Shown: piece by piece, positions 1-13,830 of the stretch
Numbering within the stretch: position 1 is the stretch's first letter
Layout of the letters: each line of letters begins with the position of its first letter
Origin: Balanoglossus misakiensis
Taxonomy: Eukaryota; Hemichordata
Direction: 5' to 3'
Length of the DNA stretch: 64,000 bases
Assembly: GCA_040954595.2 (NCBI GenBank)
Contig: CM082595.2
Coordinates: forward strand, 372,001-436,000
Translations under genes and position numbers: made by a program
Notes under the pieces: model-generated
What the model was told of the DNA's origin: nothing
The model's input: the letters and a program-made list of their open reading frames with translations, nothing else
Databases searched by the model: none

Positions 1-2057
1 TACACCAACCATGTTTGCAATATAATTGAAAATTGATTTTTCACAAGATCAACAATATTTTCATCAAAAGAAACAGTTGTCATGACTTGAATATTTGTGT
101 ATAAGGTGAATCAAAAATTATGAATATTAAATGACAAAATAATCAATATTGCTGTGTTTAATCTAATCAATTTTATTATTTCCCTTACAAATCAATAATA
201 TTAATTCAAAAATATAGATTTTACACCAAAACATATATATACATAAAGAGGCTTTGAACCACACCATATGCACAAAGAAAAAAGTACATGTATTGGTCGT
301 TAAAAGGTATGGTTGCCATGGTAATGATTATCATTATTATTATGTTAGTGCTGTTCTGTCAATAATAGTACAAAAGAAATGACAAGTCATTGACAGTTTA
401 CATGGCTATTATGACTTTTGCAAACTTCAAAATTCATCTTTCAGGGAAACCCCAGAAACAGTAAAGCTCGCCAAAAGAAATTACTGCAATATTATTCACC
501 ATAAAGACTTGGAAAAAGTAGGTCACTACACAGAGATCAAGACCTCTCTGACATTATAAATAATTTCTTTTTTGTCAAATCACTGGATAACACTGAAAAC
601 GGAAGAAAAACTGCCAGGTAATCAAGATAAACGAGATAGAATACATGTGCGCCTTTCTTTAATCATGATCAAATTTAGAAACCGATTCCGGACAACACAG
701 CAGGTTGAGTCTTTCATTTTGCAATTCATAAGCCATAATTGGAGAGACCCTTGGCAATACCAGATTTGTCCTATAATTAGAGTTGGCAATCACTTGGTCT
801 AGAATGGACTGGCTCCTTTGAGTAACTGTAATGTTGCCTATAAATCATTTGCACGTCAATGCACTAACCTTGAGAATTAGGTCTGTTTCTTTTAATGCTG
901 GATCTATTCAGGTAAATCTGGTTAAAATGAGAAAAGCTTCCCTGATCAAATGTATCTATACCGTGTTGTAAAAAGGCCATTTGTTATTTTATACCACAAT
1001 ACAGGAATGATGACAAATGATTCTAACACGTACAGAAAGACAGACATTTGCTTTCTCGCTTAATCTGTGTGAAAAATATGAGTGTGTGACATGAGTATGA
1101 AAGAGCAATTATGACATACAAGTGTCTATTTAAATCATTACAAACAACGGATATGGCAATGGTAGCAAACAAAACTCGGTACAATGTATCTTATATGAAT
1201 GCAGAAAACCTGAACTTGTTATGACAAACCATGACATTGGTTCCTGCAGTTTTTAAAACCTAATTTAGTTCAATTTGGCAGGTTTTTTGCTTTCCCTTGT
1301 GTGTAACGGCCGATCAAATGAGTGAACACTGATCCTGTCCAGACTGTTTGCACCAACTAGTATAATTCTATCACGCAAAAGACCATTCTCAAATATGCCT
1401 TTGCTCATGGATGTCTTACTGAGGACATTTTTTTTTTCTTAAGGACAGATTTTCTGTTCCTGTAAGGTGTCCTTAATTGATAAGGTTTCATTGCAATCTG
1501 AATAAAAGTATCGGTTGATATTTCTCAAGCATCACTGACGAGCTTTGGTATCATCCATCTCATCATTTGATCCTCAACAGGAAAGAGAAGTTCCTGGAGA
1601 TGACGGCATAGATTCCTGGTTTCTATGAATAGGTCTGAATACTTGGTATATGCGAGATTAAGATCTATGTTGTTCAGAGCGTATCTGTGTGAGTGTGCCG
1701 ATTTCTTTAGTTAAAACTGCTTCTAAATGTCACAGTAAATCACTCCAGGATAAGATGCTCTCAGGGCATTTCAAGATCCTTCTGATATATAAATGTCACT
1801 GCAACCAATTAGGCAAAGGAGATGCATGTCTTCAATTCTTTCTTCGTGGCTTTTTTCAAAAGGAGGAAATACTTTCAAACTAGATTGATATCTTTTTCTC
1901 TCTCATAACCACCGGTGTTACTGGACTAAAAATAAGTCTTGTCACTTCGCTGTGTGTGCCTTCGATTATTCACTCTTGGGAATAAATAGAGCAAAAACTT
2001 CAAAGGTTTGGAGGACTATAATTTTTCTGAAAATAAATCCCCGAGACACATAATACC
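1..2057. other. No supportable gene
   Basis: AT-rich sequence with only short frames lacking codon structure or splice context. One small hairpin (TTAAGGACA ... TGTCCTTAA, 1439-1476) was seen, with no assigned role. Confidence 0.6.
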
Positions 2058-2151
2058 TTAACCCTTTAACCACCATGGTCTGGCCCAAATTCATTGTTTT
2101 CTATGATAAACCTGGACCTCTGTAGAGGCAACTGGGGGGTGACAGGGTGAA
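2058..2151. mobile_element. piggyBac-like MITE, copy 1
   Basis: TTAA at 2058-2061 is followed by CCCTTTAACC. The other end is GGTGACAGGG followed by TGAA, a mutated TTAA. Terminal inverted CCC...GGG ends with TTAA flanks are the mark of piggyBac-type elements. The interior (ttgttttctatg and flanks) matches copy 2 in reverse orientation. Confidence 0.72.
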
Positions 2152-5100
2152 AGTCAGCTCAGATCAGAAGCAACCACGTCTGGCATCCAACCACTGTGTA
2201 ATCAGCACAACACAGCCACCATTTGGAAAAGATAGCCGTCAGTCTGATAAATGCCATGAAGGAAAGTGATCGCTGCATGATTGCTCAGGCTTTACCAAAT
2301 CTCTAAGGTAGTTACTCGAGATCATCCCTGATTCTTGCAACACTTAGCAACGTCTTTATAAAGCAGAGTCGAACAAAATTGATACGTGCAGTACACAAGC
2401 ATCACCAGAATGAATTACAGTGCGTCACAGGAAACCTCTCAAAGAAGGAATTGGATTCTTGATATGCCGGATGAACTGGATAATTTCGCAAAAGGCTAAT
2501 GAAATGATGCCAAGTAATGTCTGATCTGTATCTCAAATAGCCATTCTCAATCTAGTAAGAAGAAAATCGCTTCAACTAGATGAAATTGCTGTACAATGAG
2601 AGGAAATGACACAATGTCTTTTGAGAGATTGTTTTTCTGAAAAATAAATGGGTTTGATCAAAGTGACTTGTGGTTATGTGACATGCATGCTCAATAGTTT
2701 GGAAATATTCCTTGTGAAAGTAAAATCTATTTTAAAAATTTCCATATTTTGTAAGTGAATATGAAATGTTCCTTGAAGCAGATAAGCTGCGGCCATACTT
2801 CCTACCAATCTGTTGTTACTGCCGACAATAGCCGAACTCTGTAACCTATCTCTTCTGATCAACTCTTGTAAAATCTAACATCTCAGCTCAGCAATGGGAC
2901 TCCTTCAAATGTCATCTGCATTGAATATGGCAATGATACACCCACTCACATGACGATCGCAATCAGCTAAACTCTTGCATGACATTTATCTTATAAGACC
3001 CGCGTTCCCCAGATGTGTAATCTGCTGAACATGTCATATTTTCGATGTCATATCCAACATCCATCACTTTCTGTCCTGAATCAACAACACAAACAATAGA
3101 CCATTTCCCGAATACTACAAAACCATGCGAGATCTTGCGTGGCTAAACAGTTTATATGGGAGAACATTCTCATGTGAATTTATAGCATGTATTATTCAAA
3201 CAAAATTGATACCATTGTTGAGAATGTTTGCATGCATGCAATCAGAGAGCAGCTAGTGCTTGAAAAGGATTCAAGTTCCGTGTACACTTGACAAATCTCT
3301 CCATGACTCTGCTGATTATGTTCAAGTGTGTTGATGATAACTTCTACACGATAAGACACATTACTGCTACTTTTCTGCACATTAACAGTTTTCTGCTCCA
3401 ATTCCTGATAACAGGCATGACTCCACACATTGCAGTACTCTTCAGGCTATATGCAACGAGAAATGAACTTGTTGAAAAAATGTAGTTCAGAGAAATTCTG
3501 CCTTGTTCTCCTCAAAATCAAGATACTGATCATAGAGAAACATATATAACAGATGTCTCCCTTCCTGTAGATACCATTCATCTTTCATCCACTCCTGAAG
3601 AATTCCACACCAAGAATTCACAAATGTCCACAATTTATTGGGTAAACTTGACTATCGTCTTATCAATATCATAGCAGGAAAGAAATCTGCGATGTCTGCT
3701 CAGAGTCAAACATATGTTAGGTCAGGCTTTCCATTACGTATGAAGGCAATGTTTTTATCTTGAAATATTCATCACAGCGCTATGACACCATTCACAGGGG
3801 ATGCATTAAACACCAACCAAACCCGGCAAATTTCAAGGAGCTCACTTTACGACAAGCTGATCAGAGAATGATATGGCTGTTAACTTGTCAGAAATTTCTG
3901 AGTGATTTCTGAGTGCTGCGTTTTAGGTTACACATCAGAAACAGTGAACCCTCATTCCGCATTCATACAGACATTAAATATTCATAAAAATTTCAATCCA
4001 GGGGGTCAGGAGTTTTGCTCATAACAACTTCCATATTCAAGGTTTCCTCATCTATGCATCACTTCACTTAAATATTCACCGTCAATATGAATTGGTAAAT
4101 GGCAGATGGCAATGCATGAAACTATGTTTGTTGAGAACTTCAGTTGCGTCCGGATTTCCGACACCTCCCAACAACAGAGTCAACAAACGCCTCGTTCCGA
4201 ATAAATAGAAGTAATTTATTTGCTTGCTTGCTTGCAGTGGTTATCCTGAACACATAAAAGTTCTGTTAACACAGATATTTGTGATGGTAATGTCTACCAC
4301 AGCGGTTGTTGAGTGAGAATAAAAAAATAGGGAACGACTGAAGGCTATAAACCCGTGGTGACTGTCTGCACACTTTGAATAAATTCTGTTGAGATCCTGA
4401 CTGGTTTGTTTCATGTGGAAATTATTTGTGAATAAATCACGGTTGTTAAAAATTCTGCTGTTACACTTTGTGAGACTGTCTACACACAACTTCTCCGTGA
4501 AGAGGAAGATTGATCACCGACATCTGTATTCTGTTGGTGCTGAATCAACAAAAACGTATCTCTCATTCACGCTAAAATGAAACTTTCATGTATTCTTGCA
4601 AAGACTCCAAATGATTTACTGTACTTCAACAGTCTCATAGGATAGAATGAAACAATATTTTATAGGTCAATGATTCTCACATTTTTATTGGGTCATCAGT
4701 CTCTAACCTGATCATATATCAAGATATGGTCGTGCTATAGTTGGAATATTAGGGTGTTAAACTGTCATCAGTGGTACATATTGTATGCTTCAGGAAACAA
4801 GTACTCCTATACAAGATAACTGAAATTCAGTTTTACCTAAACAGGTACAATCATTATGAGTAAACCATCCACTTTGAACAAAATGCACACTTTGAAGTCA
4901 ACACGCATTGTGATCATTCACTTGTTCATCTATCTGTGTGTCACACTGCAGTTGCTGAACGACACAACCATTTACTCTCCAAACTCGTAGTTCTGACGAC
5001 AGCTTTTATTGTCCGAGGCAACTGGACTACTGTTGACTCTCAGCCTTGTCTTAGCATCTCTCCTGTCTATTGATGGGAGAGTGATGTGTAAAGAATTCCA

Positions 5101-7533
5101 GAATGCTTTCATGTCAGGAAATTGTTTTGACTTGACTCGTGCAAAATAGTCTAGATTCCTAGGATGAAATGTCTCGGGAGATCAACCATATTGACAAGGA
5201 GTCAGTACAGGAACTAAAGGGTCATAGATTTGTGTTAAGTGCAAAAATATTGAATACTGGCATTGAAACTTGAACTGACTTCACCGAAGAGAGTGAACGT
5301 AGTAATGTGATGCTAAACAGACTAGGAAGGACAGAAGGAAATAACTGACTGATGGAAGAATGCACCCTACGTGCAAGGCCACATTTCTTCCAAATACTTG
5401 AACAGAAATCTTTCTTTTTGCATCGAAAAAACCTTCACACTAATAATGACCATCATTTCGATAATTATGCCAGCAGATGTCTGGAGATGTCTCTCTTGAA
5501 TGTAGAACACCAGTTTGACAGACTACACCACAAACAACTGCACATGAACATGCGTGGGCAAACTGCCAATAGATCGCACCCAATTGACATCACTTGCCAC
5601 ACCAATCATTCTGAAATGTAATGACCTCTTTCTTCTAATAACATTCTGATCTAATTACGAAAATACAGTTCAAAGAAATAATGGCATGATGTGAAAAACC
5701 ACAGATTGCTGTTGACCTAACAGACCACTGCTAATTGATGGGTGTATACACACATGCAAACATGGAAGTACATGTGGAGACAATCATGATATTTATGAAG
5801 TACATGCTCTGTCTGTAAACTGGAAGGGGTTCCAGTGTCACAACAAGGAAAGCAAAATGTATTACATGTACGCATACCAATTGATCAGAATATAGGTGAA
5901 AGAGCAACCATTATTATATAATATTATGGAATATTTACTTATGCAAATATTAAAATTACACTATTGCAAAATAACGTCATTAGCCTTTATACATTTCTTC
6001 ATACTTCATATTGATAATTTTGTTGTTATTTGTAATATCAGTCAGTCCACTACCTCGCTACTGTTTTCACTGCTGAAAATTATTCACTGATATTCAATAT
6101 GACTATTAATATTTCATTCTCAATTATATTGTCTATACATGTATATGTTCAAGCTGACGGAAAACGATCAAAAATTGAGCAAGGGCTCAGGAAACAGGAA
6201 ACGTTCCATTCAAACCGTTGTCAACCTTTCCCAGCTGAAATCAATATATGCAGACGTTAGGTGATGCAGAAAAATTTCAGATAATTGGCTTGCAACAGAA
6301 GAGCTAAATAAATGGATGTCTCGCAACCGCAAAAAATATACCGCTACCTTTTGATCTGTGAACCCATCTACGGTACCTAAAAAATACTATTTTTTTATCC
6401 CTTTTATGTTTAGTAAAATGGCGAGTTATAACGATGACCACATTGACGATGTATTCACTGAAAGTCATATTACAAATATTAAAAGAAGAATGATGAACAG
6501 CTGGTTGCAGGATTACGCCATTTTTTTCCGGACATCGATCATGATTGTGGAGGCCACACTTTGATAATACGTTGCAACCGCCGCTGACATTTTTGCATGG
6601 GGTAACATTTCCCAGTTTTTTCACTTCTATTGATGGGAAGACAGGCGACAGAGAGATGGCATGCACGCCATGGATGTATTCTTAGTAAATAATTTGAACT
6701 ATTTGAAACAGGGATATTGAGTTTTATACTAGTGGCTTGGGTTATTGGCCTGGCAATCATCTCTATAAATTGTCTAGCATTGTTGTGGGTTAGAGCATCT
6801 CCGTTATACTGTAATCATTGCGCCATTATGAGAATTCTGCTATGTACACATTACAGCTTGCGGGTGAAATTATTGTTTCTGTACAAAGACATCTTCTGTT
6901 CAGACGGGTTTAATGAGACAATGCTGCCAGTTTATCTGTTGCACGTAGTAAGGTATAAAGGGGAAATTGTATAGAAGGCATTGAATTGCTAGTTTACGTA
7001 ATTCCTATCCCTGGGGTTTTCACACAGTTGCACACAGGCAACACAAATCCAATACAGCGATGCAGTCACTGAAGGATACTGCAATACACTGATGCAAATC
7101 TGGATGTTATCAGTTATATGGTGCTATTTCATACAATTGGCATAGCATTGCTTGACATGTTTTATAGCAACTGTATTTTAAAAAGGAATGATTCAAACAA
7201 AATATGTAAACACTACAAGGGTTTCCAAGCAACCTGTTGTTACCCTGGTTTCAAGAACGTGCTTTAATTTTCCCAAGGCCCTCAACTCCTACAGCTATGT
7301 TTAATTGAAATTTAATTTACACATTCCTCGTAAACCTATGTGAATCATACTGGTATGTAGAAACTGCTGAGTTTTATACCAAGAATTTGCTTTCCTTTCT
7401 TGTAAAATTACCAAGAGCGTGCAAAAATGTGTGGAAAATGGGCAACAACCACTAAAACCTCATCGTGAGTGAACAAATTCCTGGGTGAACGAACCCTAAA
7501 TAGCTCAGGCATCTTCTGAGGGTGGTTGCCCAG
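2152..7533. other. No supportable gene
   Basis: Only short random-looking frames. A hydrophobic open stretch at 6717-6974 and an ATG-led stretch at 6418 do not join in phase. Confidence 0.55.
4220..4235. repeat. (TTGC)n microsatellite
   Basis: Four consecutive ttgc/tgct units. Confidence 0.8.
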
Positions 7534-7642
7534 TAAATTTAACCCTTTCACCCCCAGTTCCATCTATACATGTATGTGTCCAATTTTACCATAGAAAACA
7601 ATAGGTTTGGGTAAAACCATGGCGGTGATAGGGTTAAAGGTT
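7534..7642. mobile_element. piggyBac-like MITE, copy 2
   Basis: TTAA followed by CCCTTTCACCCCCA at one end and TGGCGGTGATAGGG followed by TTAA at the other. The inverted ends differ at only a few bases, and both TTAA copies are intact. It is homologous over its length to the copy near 2.06-2.15 kb, in inverse orientation. Confidence 0.78.
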
Positions 7643-8934
7643 AACAGGGAACATTTCACGAGTCTGCAAGATTTGCAACTGGTGCAGTAGTTCTGTAATT
7701 TGTATGTCACCTGTTCTGCTGCACTTCTCATCCCAATGCAATCTCTGAAAACATTTCTCAGTTCATTAGTATTTGCAGCAGACATATCCCAGATACCGGC
7801 CATTCACAGCATTAAACACTCAGGACCCATCTGTGTGTCTTCCCCACATGGGACCCTGGCAGTTTGCAAATCATATGGGACGAGACTAGACGCCACATAA
7901 AATTTTAAACATCATCTTGACATCATAATTTCATCAATTGTACGTGATCTGCAGTATAATATTTTTATTATGTAGATGTATGATGAAATGTCCTGTCATA
8001 CTTACAGATCATACCTACATTAAAAGATACCAAGTTAATTTCAGCAAGCACAAACAGTGAGGAAATTTCCGCTAACACTATTTTTGCCATGACAAAGCTT
8101 GGACTAAACACACCATGTAGTGTATGGGATTTCAAACGTATACTACACATACAACATAAATTTCCTTAAGTGTGGCTCACTTGTGAATTCACTTTGTTTA
8201 TCAAAGCTCGAAAGTGATAACAGCTAATTTGATGTTCATTTCAGTTTAATAGTTCATGATTCACTCAGTGTCTGGTCACAAAACCTTTTCGGAATATGAA
8301 TGAAAGAGAAACTTCGACTAGTGTGAAACTTCCAAGTAACATGTAATGGTGAAATAAGTATGTGTTTTTACACTGCTGACAACATCACTGACAACATGGT
8401 TGAACCCAACTTTGATGCAGGTCAGTCAAGATCTGTGCATCACATTGAAATTCACCAAATTTCAATTCCAACGAGACATTAACCATGTTACCAAATTTCT
8501 GATTTCCATCACATTAAATTCTACCTGAGACGCCAATAAATATGAAATGTGGTTAGCTTTATAACCTAATGAATACAAGATAATATTACAACAAACAGCA
8601 CTTCCATTTGTCATCTTGTTTGTTCCGAACCTTTTTCCGCCAATATTAGCATCACAGAGAGAAAACCCATCAAATGTGACTTGTGTACCACAGAAAGTAG
8701 GCCGCGTTGAGAGTTATTAAATTTGATCACAACTGCGTACTTTCCTCCCGGGAGTCTCAGTTTTGTTTCCACAACTTATGTTGGCAATTCTCCCTGCTAT
8801 GATAATGATACTTTTGCTTGATTAAAAAACCCTGAGGTTATATTTTGCTTTGCTCATCATTCTTCCTGCCACTGACTGCCCTTCTATACACGATGGCGCC
8901 AAACAGACTCTACAACCTTCTATACAACTTCGAT

Positions 8935-9028
8935 AGGCTATAGAAATCTATAGATGTCCATAGAAATTTTATAAATGTCTATAGAAATCCACAAGGCTAT
9001 ATAATGCTCTAGATATCTATAGACTGTT
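8935..9028. repeat. Degenerate TCTATAGA-type repeat
   Basis: Repeated (g/t)tc(t/c)atagaaat and ctatag motifs, many self-complementary, occur over ~95 bases without a fixed period. Confidence 0.5.
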
Positions 9029-11524
9029 TTTGTAAGGAACATGCATCATCACAAGAGACGTTATCTCCCCATGTAGAAGGCTCATAGCCCCCGTCGCTGG
9101 CTGCTCAAATGCTAGAATCACTCCCACTAAGACAAGGCAAGATCAACAGCTCTGTTCTCTGCTGGGGGGATCGACGTACAACTGAGAGTCAGGCCAACGC
9201 AGCAAACTACATGTGAGAAAGAGCATACCGCATGTTGATTTTCTACAATGTCAAAGAATCTCACTGATGATCACAATGTAAACGCCGGCTCACACTGAAA
9301 ACCATTAAATTAAACCCCAGGTAGACTACAGCGCTGCCAGAAATAATGAATTTTACAATCTGTTTCTATGGTAACCATTTTATGGAAACATCTTCATTAT
9401 CTGAAAATTTTACAATGTGAATCCTTCAATAGTACATAGGCAGTGCTTGATTTTAAAATGTTAGTAAACAGATATCTTTCATATGGGACAGCCCAAACTT
9501 TAAGATTCATGAAATTGAATAGTTCAACAATATGACATTTAGATATTTCTTGACATTTAGAAAGAAACAGGATAAGGACAGGTTAAGATTTCTGACCTTT
9601 TCCAAACATTACACGTTAATTGACTTGTGAAAAGTTACAATGACACTCAAAACCATGACAAACTGAAGGCAATCACATCTAAATTCAAGTAAAGATGGCC
9701 AAGAAAGGGATTATGCTAAATTTCCTGAAGAGATAGATGTATTTACATCATGCAAAAAAACTTGCAGATGATTCATACCTTCTATGTTAGAAAAGATTAT
9801 CATCAGAAATGCCTTAAATTCTGAATTTTTAATTTGTTTTTTTCTCACTTTATGACAGATAGTGCAATTTTATACTGAAATGGCTGCTAAAAATGGTACA
9901 ATCTGCCTCAAGATAATAAAACCAAGGACATAAAGAATCAATATTTATTGCTCAACGATTTCAACAGTTACTGAAGTAATGTATTGAATATTCCTCTTTT
10001 ATCAAGGGATTGGCAGGCATGATTTGTTGAATATCATTAAATTAAGCAATGTTGAACACATCTGTTCAAGCCCTCGGGCACAGCGATATCATTCGGAAAT
10101 AAATTTTCTGACACCGCAAGTAATCTCTACTCAGTTGAGCATTTGTTTCCATTTCCGAAGACTGTTACTCTGGGATCAGTCAACACTGCACAGTATACAT
10201 CCACATTCAAAAGGTTAAAACATGGTCACTCTAAGTGACCGGCCGTGGCTAAAATGAGGCCAACACACAGGGGTATCATCACAGTCACTCCACAAAGTGA
10301 CCATGGTATCATCTCAGTTTGTATGGCAATCAATTTTCAACACAGGCAAGCAGAACCTTTAAAGAGACATTTTAAAAACAGATGAGGTTTTTCCACACGC
10401 TTTCTGATGTCTCTCAGTGAGTGTCTTGATTTGATTCATGGCCAGAACAACTGGTGTCAACAGAAAACATCGGGATCAGCTATCCACATACTGACCCCTT
10501 TACGCGTTTCGTCCGAGTCGCCGTGGACACCAGAAAAAGAACTACAATACAGGTGATCTGTCAACATTATGTTGTGTGAACTGCACAAACACAGTGGCTC
10601 ACTACACAAGAAAAATGTTAAATGCCAACACCAGCAAACAACCCCTTTTCAGTACATTATTCACACCCTTTTGAGTTTGCCAACAATAAGGACAACATTC
10701 TTGTTCGTTTTGCACTGTCAGACTTCTTGCCCTAAATTCACAATGTCACCAACTTATACCCAGAACCATACACTCCAAACCACCAAGCTAGTCAGAAATT
10801 GGATTCTAAAACTGTCTTTTTGACACGCATTTATGAACAGCAAACCATTCTCATTATCATGCAATCTTTTTCCCAATTTATTTTAAGAACCTGGGCTAAC
10901 CTAAAGGCAAAACTAATCGAGAAATTCACTTTTTCAAATGTTAATTCTCATCTCTATGTAGATTAGTTTGTCAAATGTCAGCTAAGAATTGTTTTCACTT
11001 ACAAATTAATCACTGCATGGAGCAAGACTGACAGCTACAGTCAATGTTGCAAGCGTCAGATCCCACAAAACCGATTTATAAGACAGTTTACATAAAAAAT
11101 CTGCAAGAACATTTGCAGAAGACATTCATGTCATTGAATGCAGGGAGTAAATTGCATGTCACACGGAATAAACACTTCTCTCCCTGAAGAACGGCATCCG
11201 ACCTGTTTCCAATTGACGCTCAAACAGAAAAAGTCATTTCACAAGAGCCACAGTTGTCATTTAATTGTTAAGCTCAACAGAATTAACTCACATCTTTTCT
11301 TCAAAGCCACAGTGATTATCTCAATGCAGTCATTTGCAAATCCAATTTACAACCTCTCAGCCTCTGGCCCTTTCGCATCATAAATGTTTCATCGCCACTT
11401 CTGAAAACCAAATAAGATCGCAGCTAACTTCTCGACCCGAAGCCCGTTCTTTTCCTAAACAGCATTTATCATCTTGGTGAAATTTCCACTTTCACTCATG
11501 GCAGACACAAAGTACAATCAAACA

Positions 11525-11690
11525 TTTGTTAGTGGCCACCTCTATATAGTGGAAACATGTCTATAGTGGCCACTTTGGTTACAGTCCCTGTGCAAGTTAG
11601 CTATTAAACCTGTCTGAAGACCACCTGTCTATAAAGAACAGTTTAGGAAAGTCCCTTGACTGGCCACTATACTGGCATGTAACATCAAGT
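11525..11690. mobile_element. Decayed pogo/Tigger-like remnant
   Basis: Repeated and inverted TAGTGGCCAC with ctgtctataaagaac resembles the sub-terminal repeats of pogo-type elements. No transposase, intact ends or TA duplication was found. Confidence 0.35.
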
Positions 11691-13500
11691 CACATTGAAA
11701 CTTTCACCAAACGTGAACAAATATTTCACAGGTAGCTGAAAGGGACTCTATGAAAGTTGAATATTTGACTTTCATTGCGGAAACAGATCACGTTTGATCG
11801 AGTTCTCATCACACAAGGGAGATATCCATCACAGCACACTGTCACATTATCAGTACTAGAGGGCTCTGGTAATCATTGAAATGAAACAAACAATGTTATC
11901 TAACGTGGTATTTTTTTGCTTTCTGTTATAATTGCCTTATGGCAAGATAGGATAAAAAGACGAAGCCATATTTTCACTAAGTGCGTTGAGATAAAACCAA
12001 CACAGGTACACGTCAGACCCAAGCCTTTTTTTTTCTGTACCCACAGCCTGTGATAATTCGATGCAGAAGATATCGCACCCTGAAAATACCTGATTTTATC
12101 TGATCATGGAATGCAATTGATGTTAAGGGTTTACACTGCACACAAAGCGAAAATAGTTCATAACAGGTTATTAAAATGGGTTTCTTTGTCATGTGACAAA
12201 AATGTGGAACACACTGCTATCATCAAATTGGCCTTGAACTCTTTCCTGACAAATTCAAGTCAGCACTTCTGCAAAAAATAACCAAATAATTAATTCATGT
12301 TACTAAGCCAAAGTTTGGCCGCTCCCAGGAATATTCATCCCTTCCACCTGAATACTGCAGTGCATTCAAACCAATTCAAATCAGATGATTTCCTGTACGA
12401 CCCAACTCACAGGCACTTCCATTCTACAAACAGGCAACAAATTTCTGGTTTCCGTTTCTCTCATTTCCTGCCTGAATGACGTACATCCATGTATGCCTGC
12501 AGTAAAATATTCTCATTACATCCATTTTCAAGATGGTGGTTGCGGTTTCCCACCTGATCCGATCGTATCTTGATGAGGTTTGTCCACATCTTGACATTTT
12601 GCTTGGTAACCAGCATCCATTTTTAAGTATGTTCATTAAATACAGCTGAGATTTTTTTTTTCATTATATTCTCCAATATTTCACTGAAACCAGCAGGCAA
12701 CAGTCACCCTCTGACATCTTGCAATCTATTCCTCAGTAAGATCAGACTCAGAGAAACCACATACATGTATAGGCTATTAAAAAAAGATGACACTGTCTTG
12801 TCTTGCTGCTACTGTCAATGCATTGCTTTGTTATTTACAACATCTTCTGACATTGGGGGACAAAGGGCAAACCAAACATACATGTCTATATTAATAAGAG
12901 GATGATTATGTTATTGGTTTACGTAAGGTCTAATGCAACCTTCCACCCACATTGATTTCAGTATTCTGAGAATGTTAATAGGGCTTGTGTTGAGGACTGA
13001 CTCTGACTGTAAACCCTGCTTTGCCATTGAAAGACTGTTATGCCAAGTAGATCAAATTGTCTGGATTTCTTATTAGCTCTCAACCTGTTTTCTATACAAA
13101 TGGACTGATCTCCCACAAGTACCTATGGAAGCTTCCATTATATGGAACAAATATAGGGGTGGAGGAGGTTAATTAAGTGGATGCTTTCTGGCCCCTGCAC
13201 AGACACGTCTCTTGAGTTCTTCTCGCGTCCCAACCAACTGCATTGCAGCTGTGACAATATTGGAATACCACACACCGTAATGCCAAGCAGCTAAAAACTC
13301 AACCAGCACCTGCTGCTCTGATCAATTTTCAAACAGACACAGCATACCAATACTAATGCAACAGACCCATTTGAATTCAATCACACAAAACTGCCTCATA
13401 ATGCAAAGTCACTGAGTGACACAGGACTCCATAAAAAAGTACTTCTGTTGATCAAATCATCATCTGTTTTCACTTTTCATCATCAGGACATCAATAAATA

Positions 13501-13637
13501 TTGTAACACACCTCATCCGCAGACTGTGTTCTCATTCGTCAATTGATAGTCACGTGGTGTGCGTTGCCAGGCATCAGTTCCGAAAAATGATGTCCGCTTA
13601 CTTCGAATGACATGGCTACGGATGAGATGTGTTACAA
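13501..13637. mobile_element. Foldback/MITE element 1 (137 bp)
   Basis: TTGTAACACACCTCATCCG at one end is the inverse of CGGATGAGATGTGTTACAA at the other, with one mismatch. Pairing resumes further in (cattcg/cgaatg). There is no coding capacity, and no target duplication is evident. Confidence 0.7.
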
Positions 13638-13638
13638 A

Positions 13639-13830
13639 ACACATATTGACTGCAGTGGCCTTTCTGGGCAACAGCATACGTCTTTCACCCCTAAGGACTG
13701 CGAGTCAGCCCCAAAACAGACTGTTTCGCTCGGCCTTCGTCCTCGGGAAACAGTGTGTTGTTGGGGGTGACTCACAGTCCCTCAGGGAAACAGACGTTTG
13801 CTGTTGCCCTCATGGCCAGTCAATATGTGT
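13639..13830. mobile_element. Foldback/MITE element 2 (192 bp)
   Basis: Ends ACACATATTGACTG and CAGTCAATATGTGT are inverse. Pairing continues through GGCAACAGC/GCTGTTGCC and a long arm to gactgtttc/gaaacagt, so almost the whole element can form one hairpin. It begins one base after foldback element 1 ends. Part of its right arm recurs at 28711-28752. Confidence 0.78.

Larger units (their letters stand above)
7643..13500. other. No supportable gene
   Basis: AT-rich, with the TCTATAG-rich patch and the pogo-like remnant listed separately. A small palindrome GGTCACT...AGTGACC lies at ~10,223-10,239. No exon was supported. Confidence 0.55.

Noticed and set aside
6717-6974. Plus-strand hydrophobic frame resembling a transmembrane helix, with an ATG-led acidic frame at 6418 upstream
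   Set aside because: The two frames cannot be joined with matching donor and acceptor phases, and no family motif was recognised.
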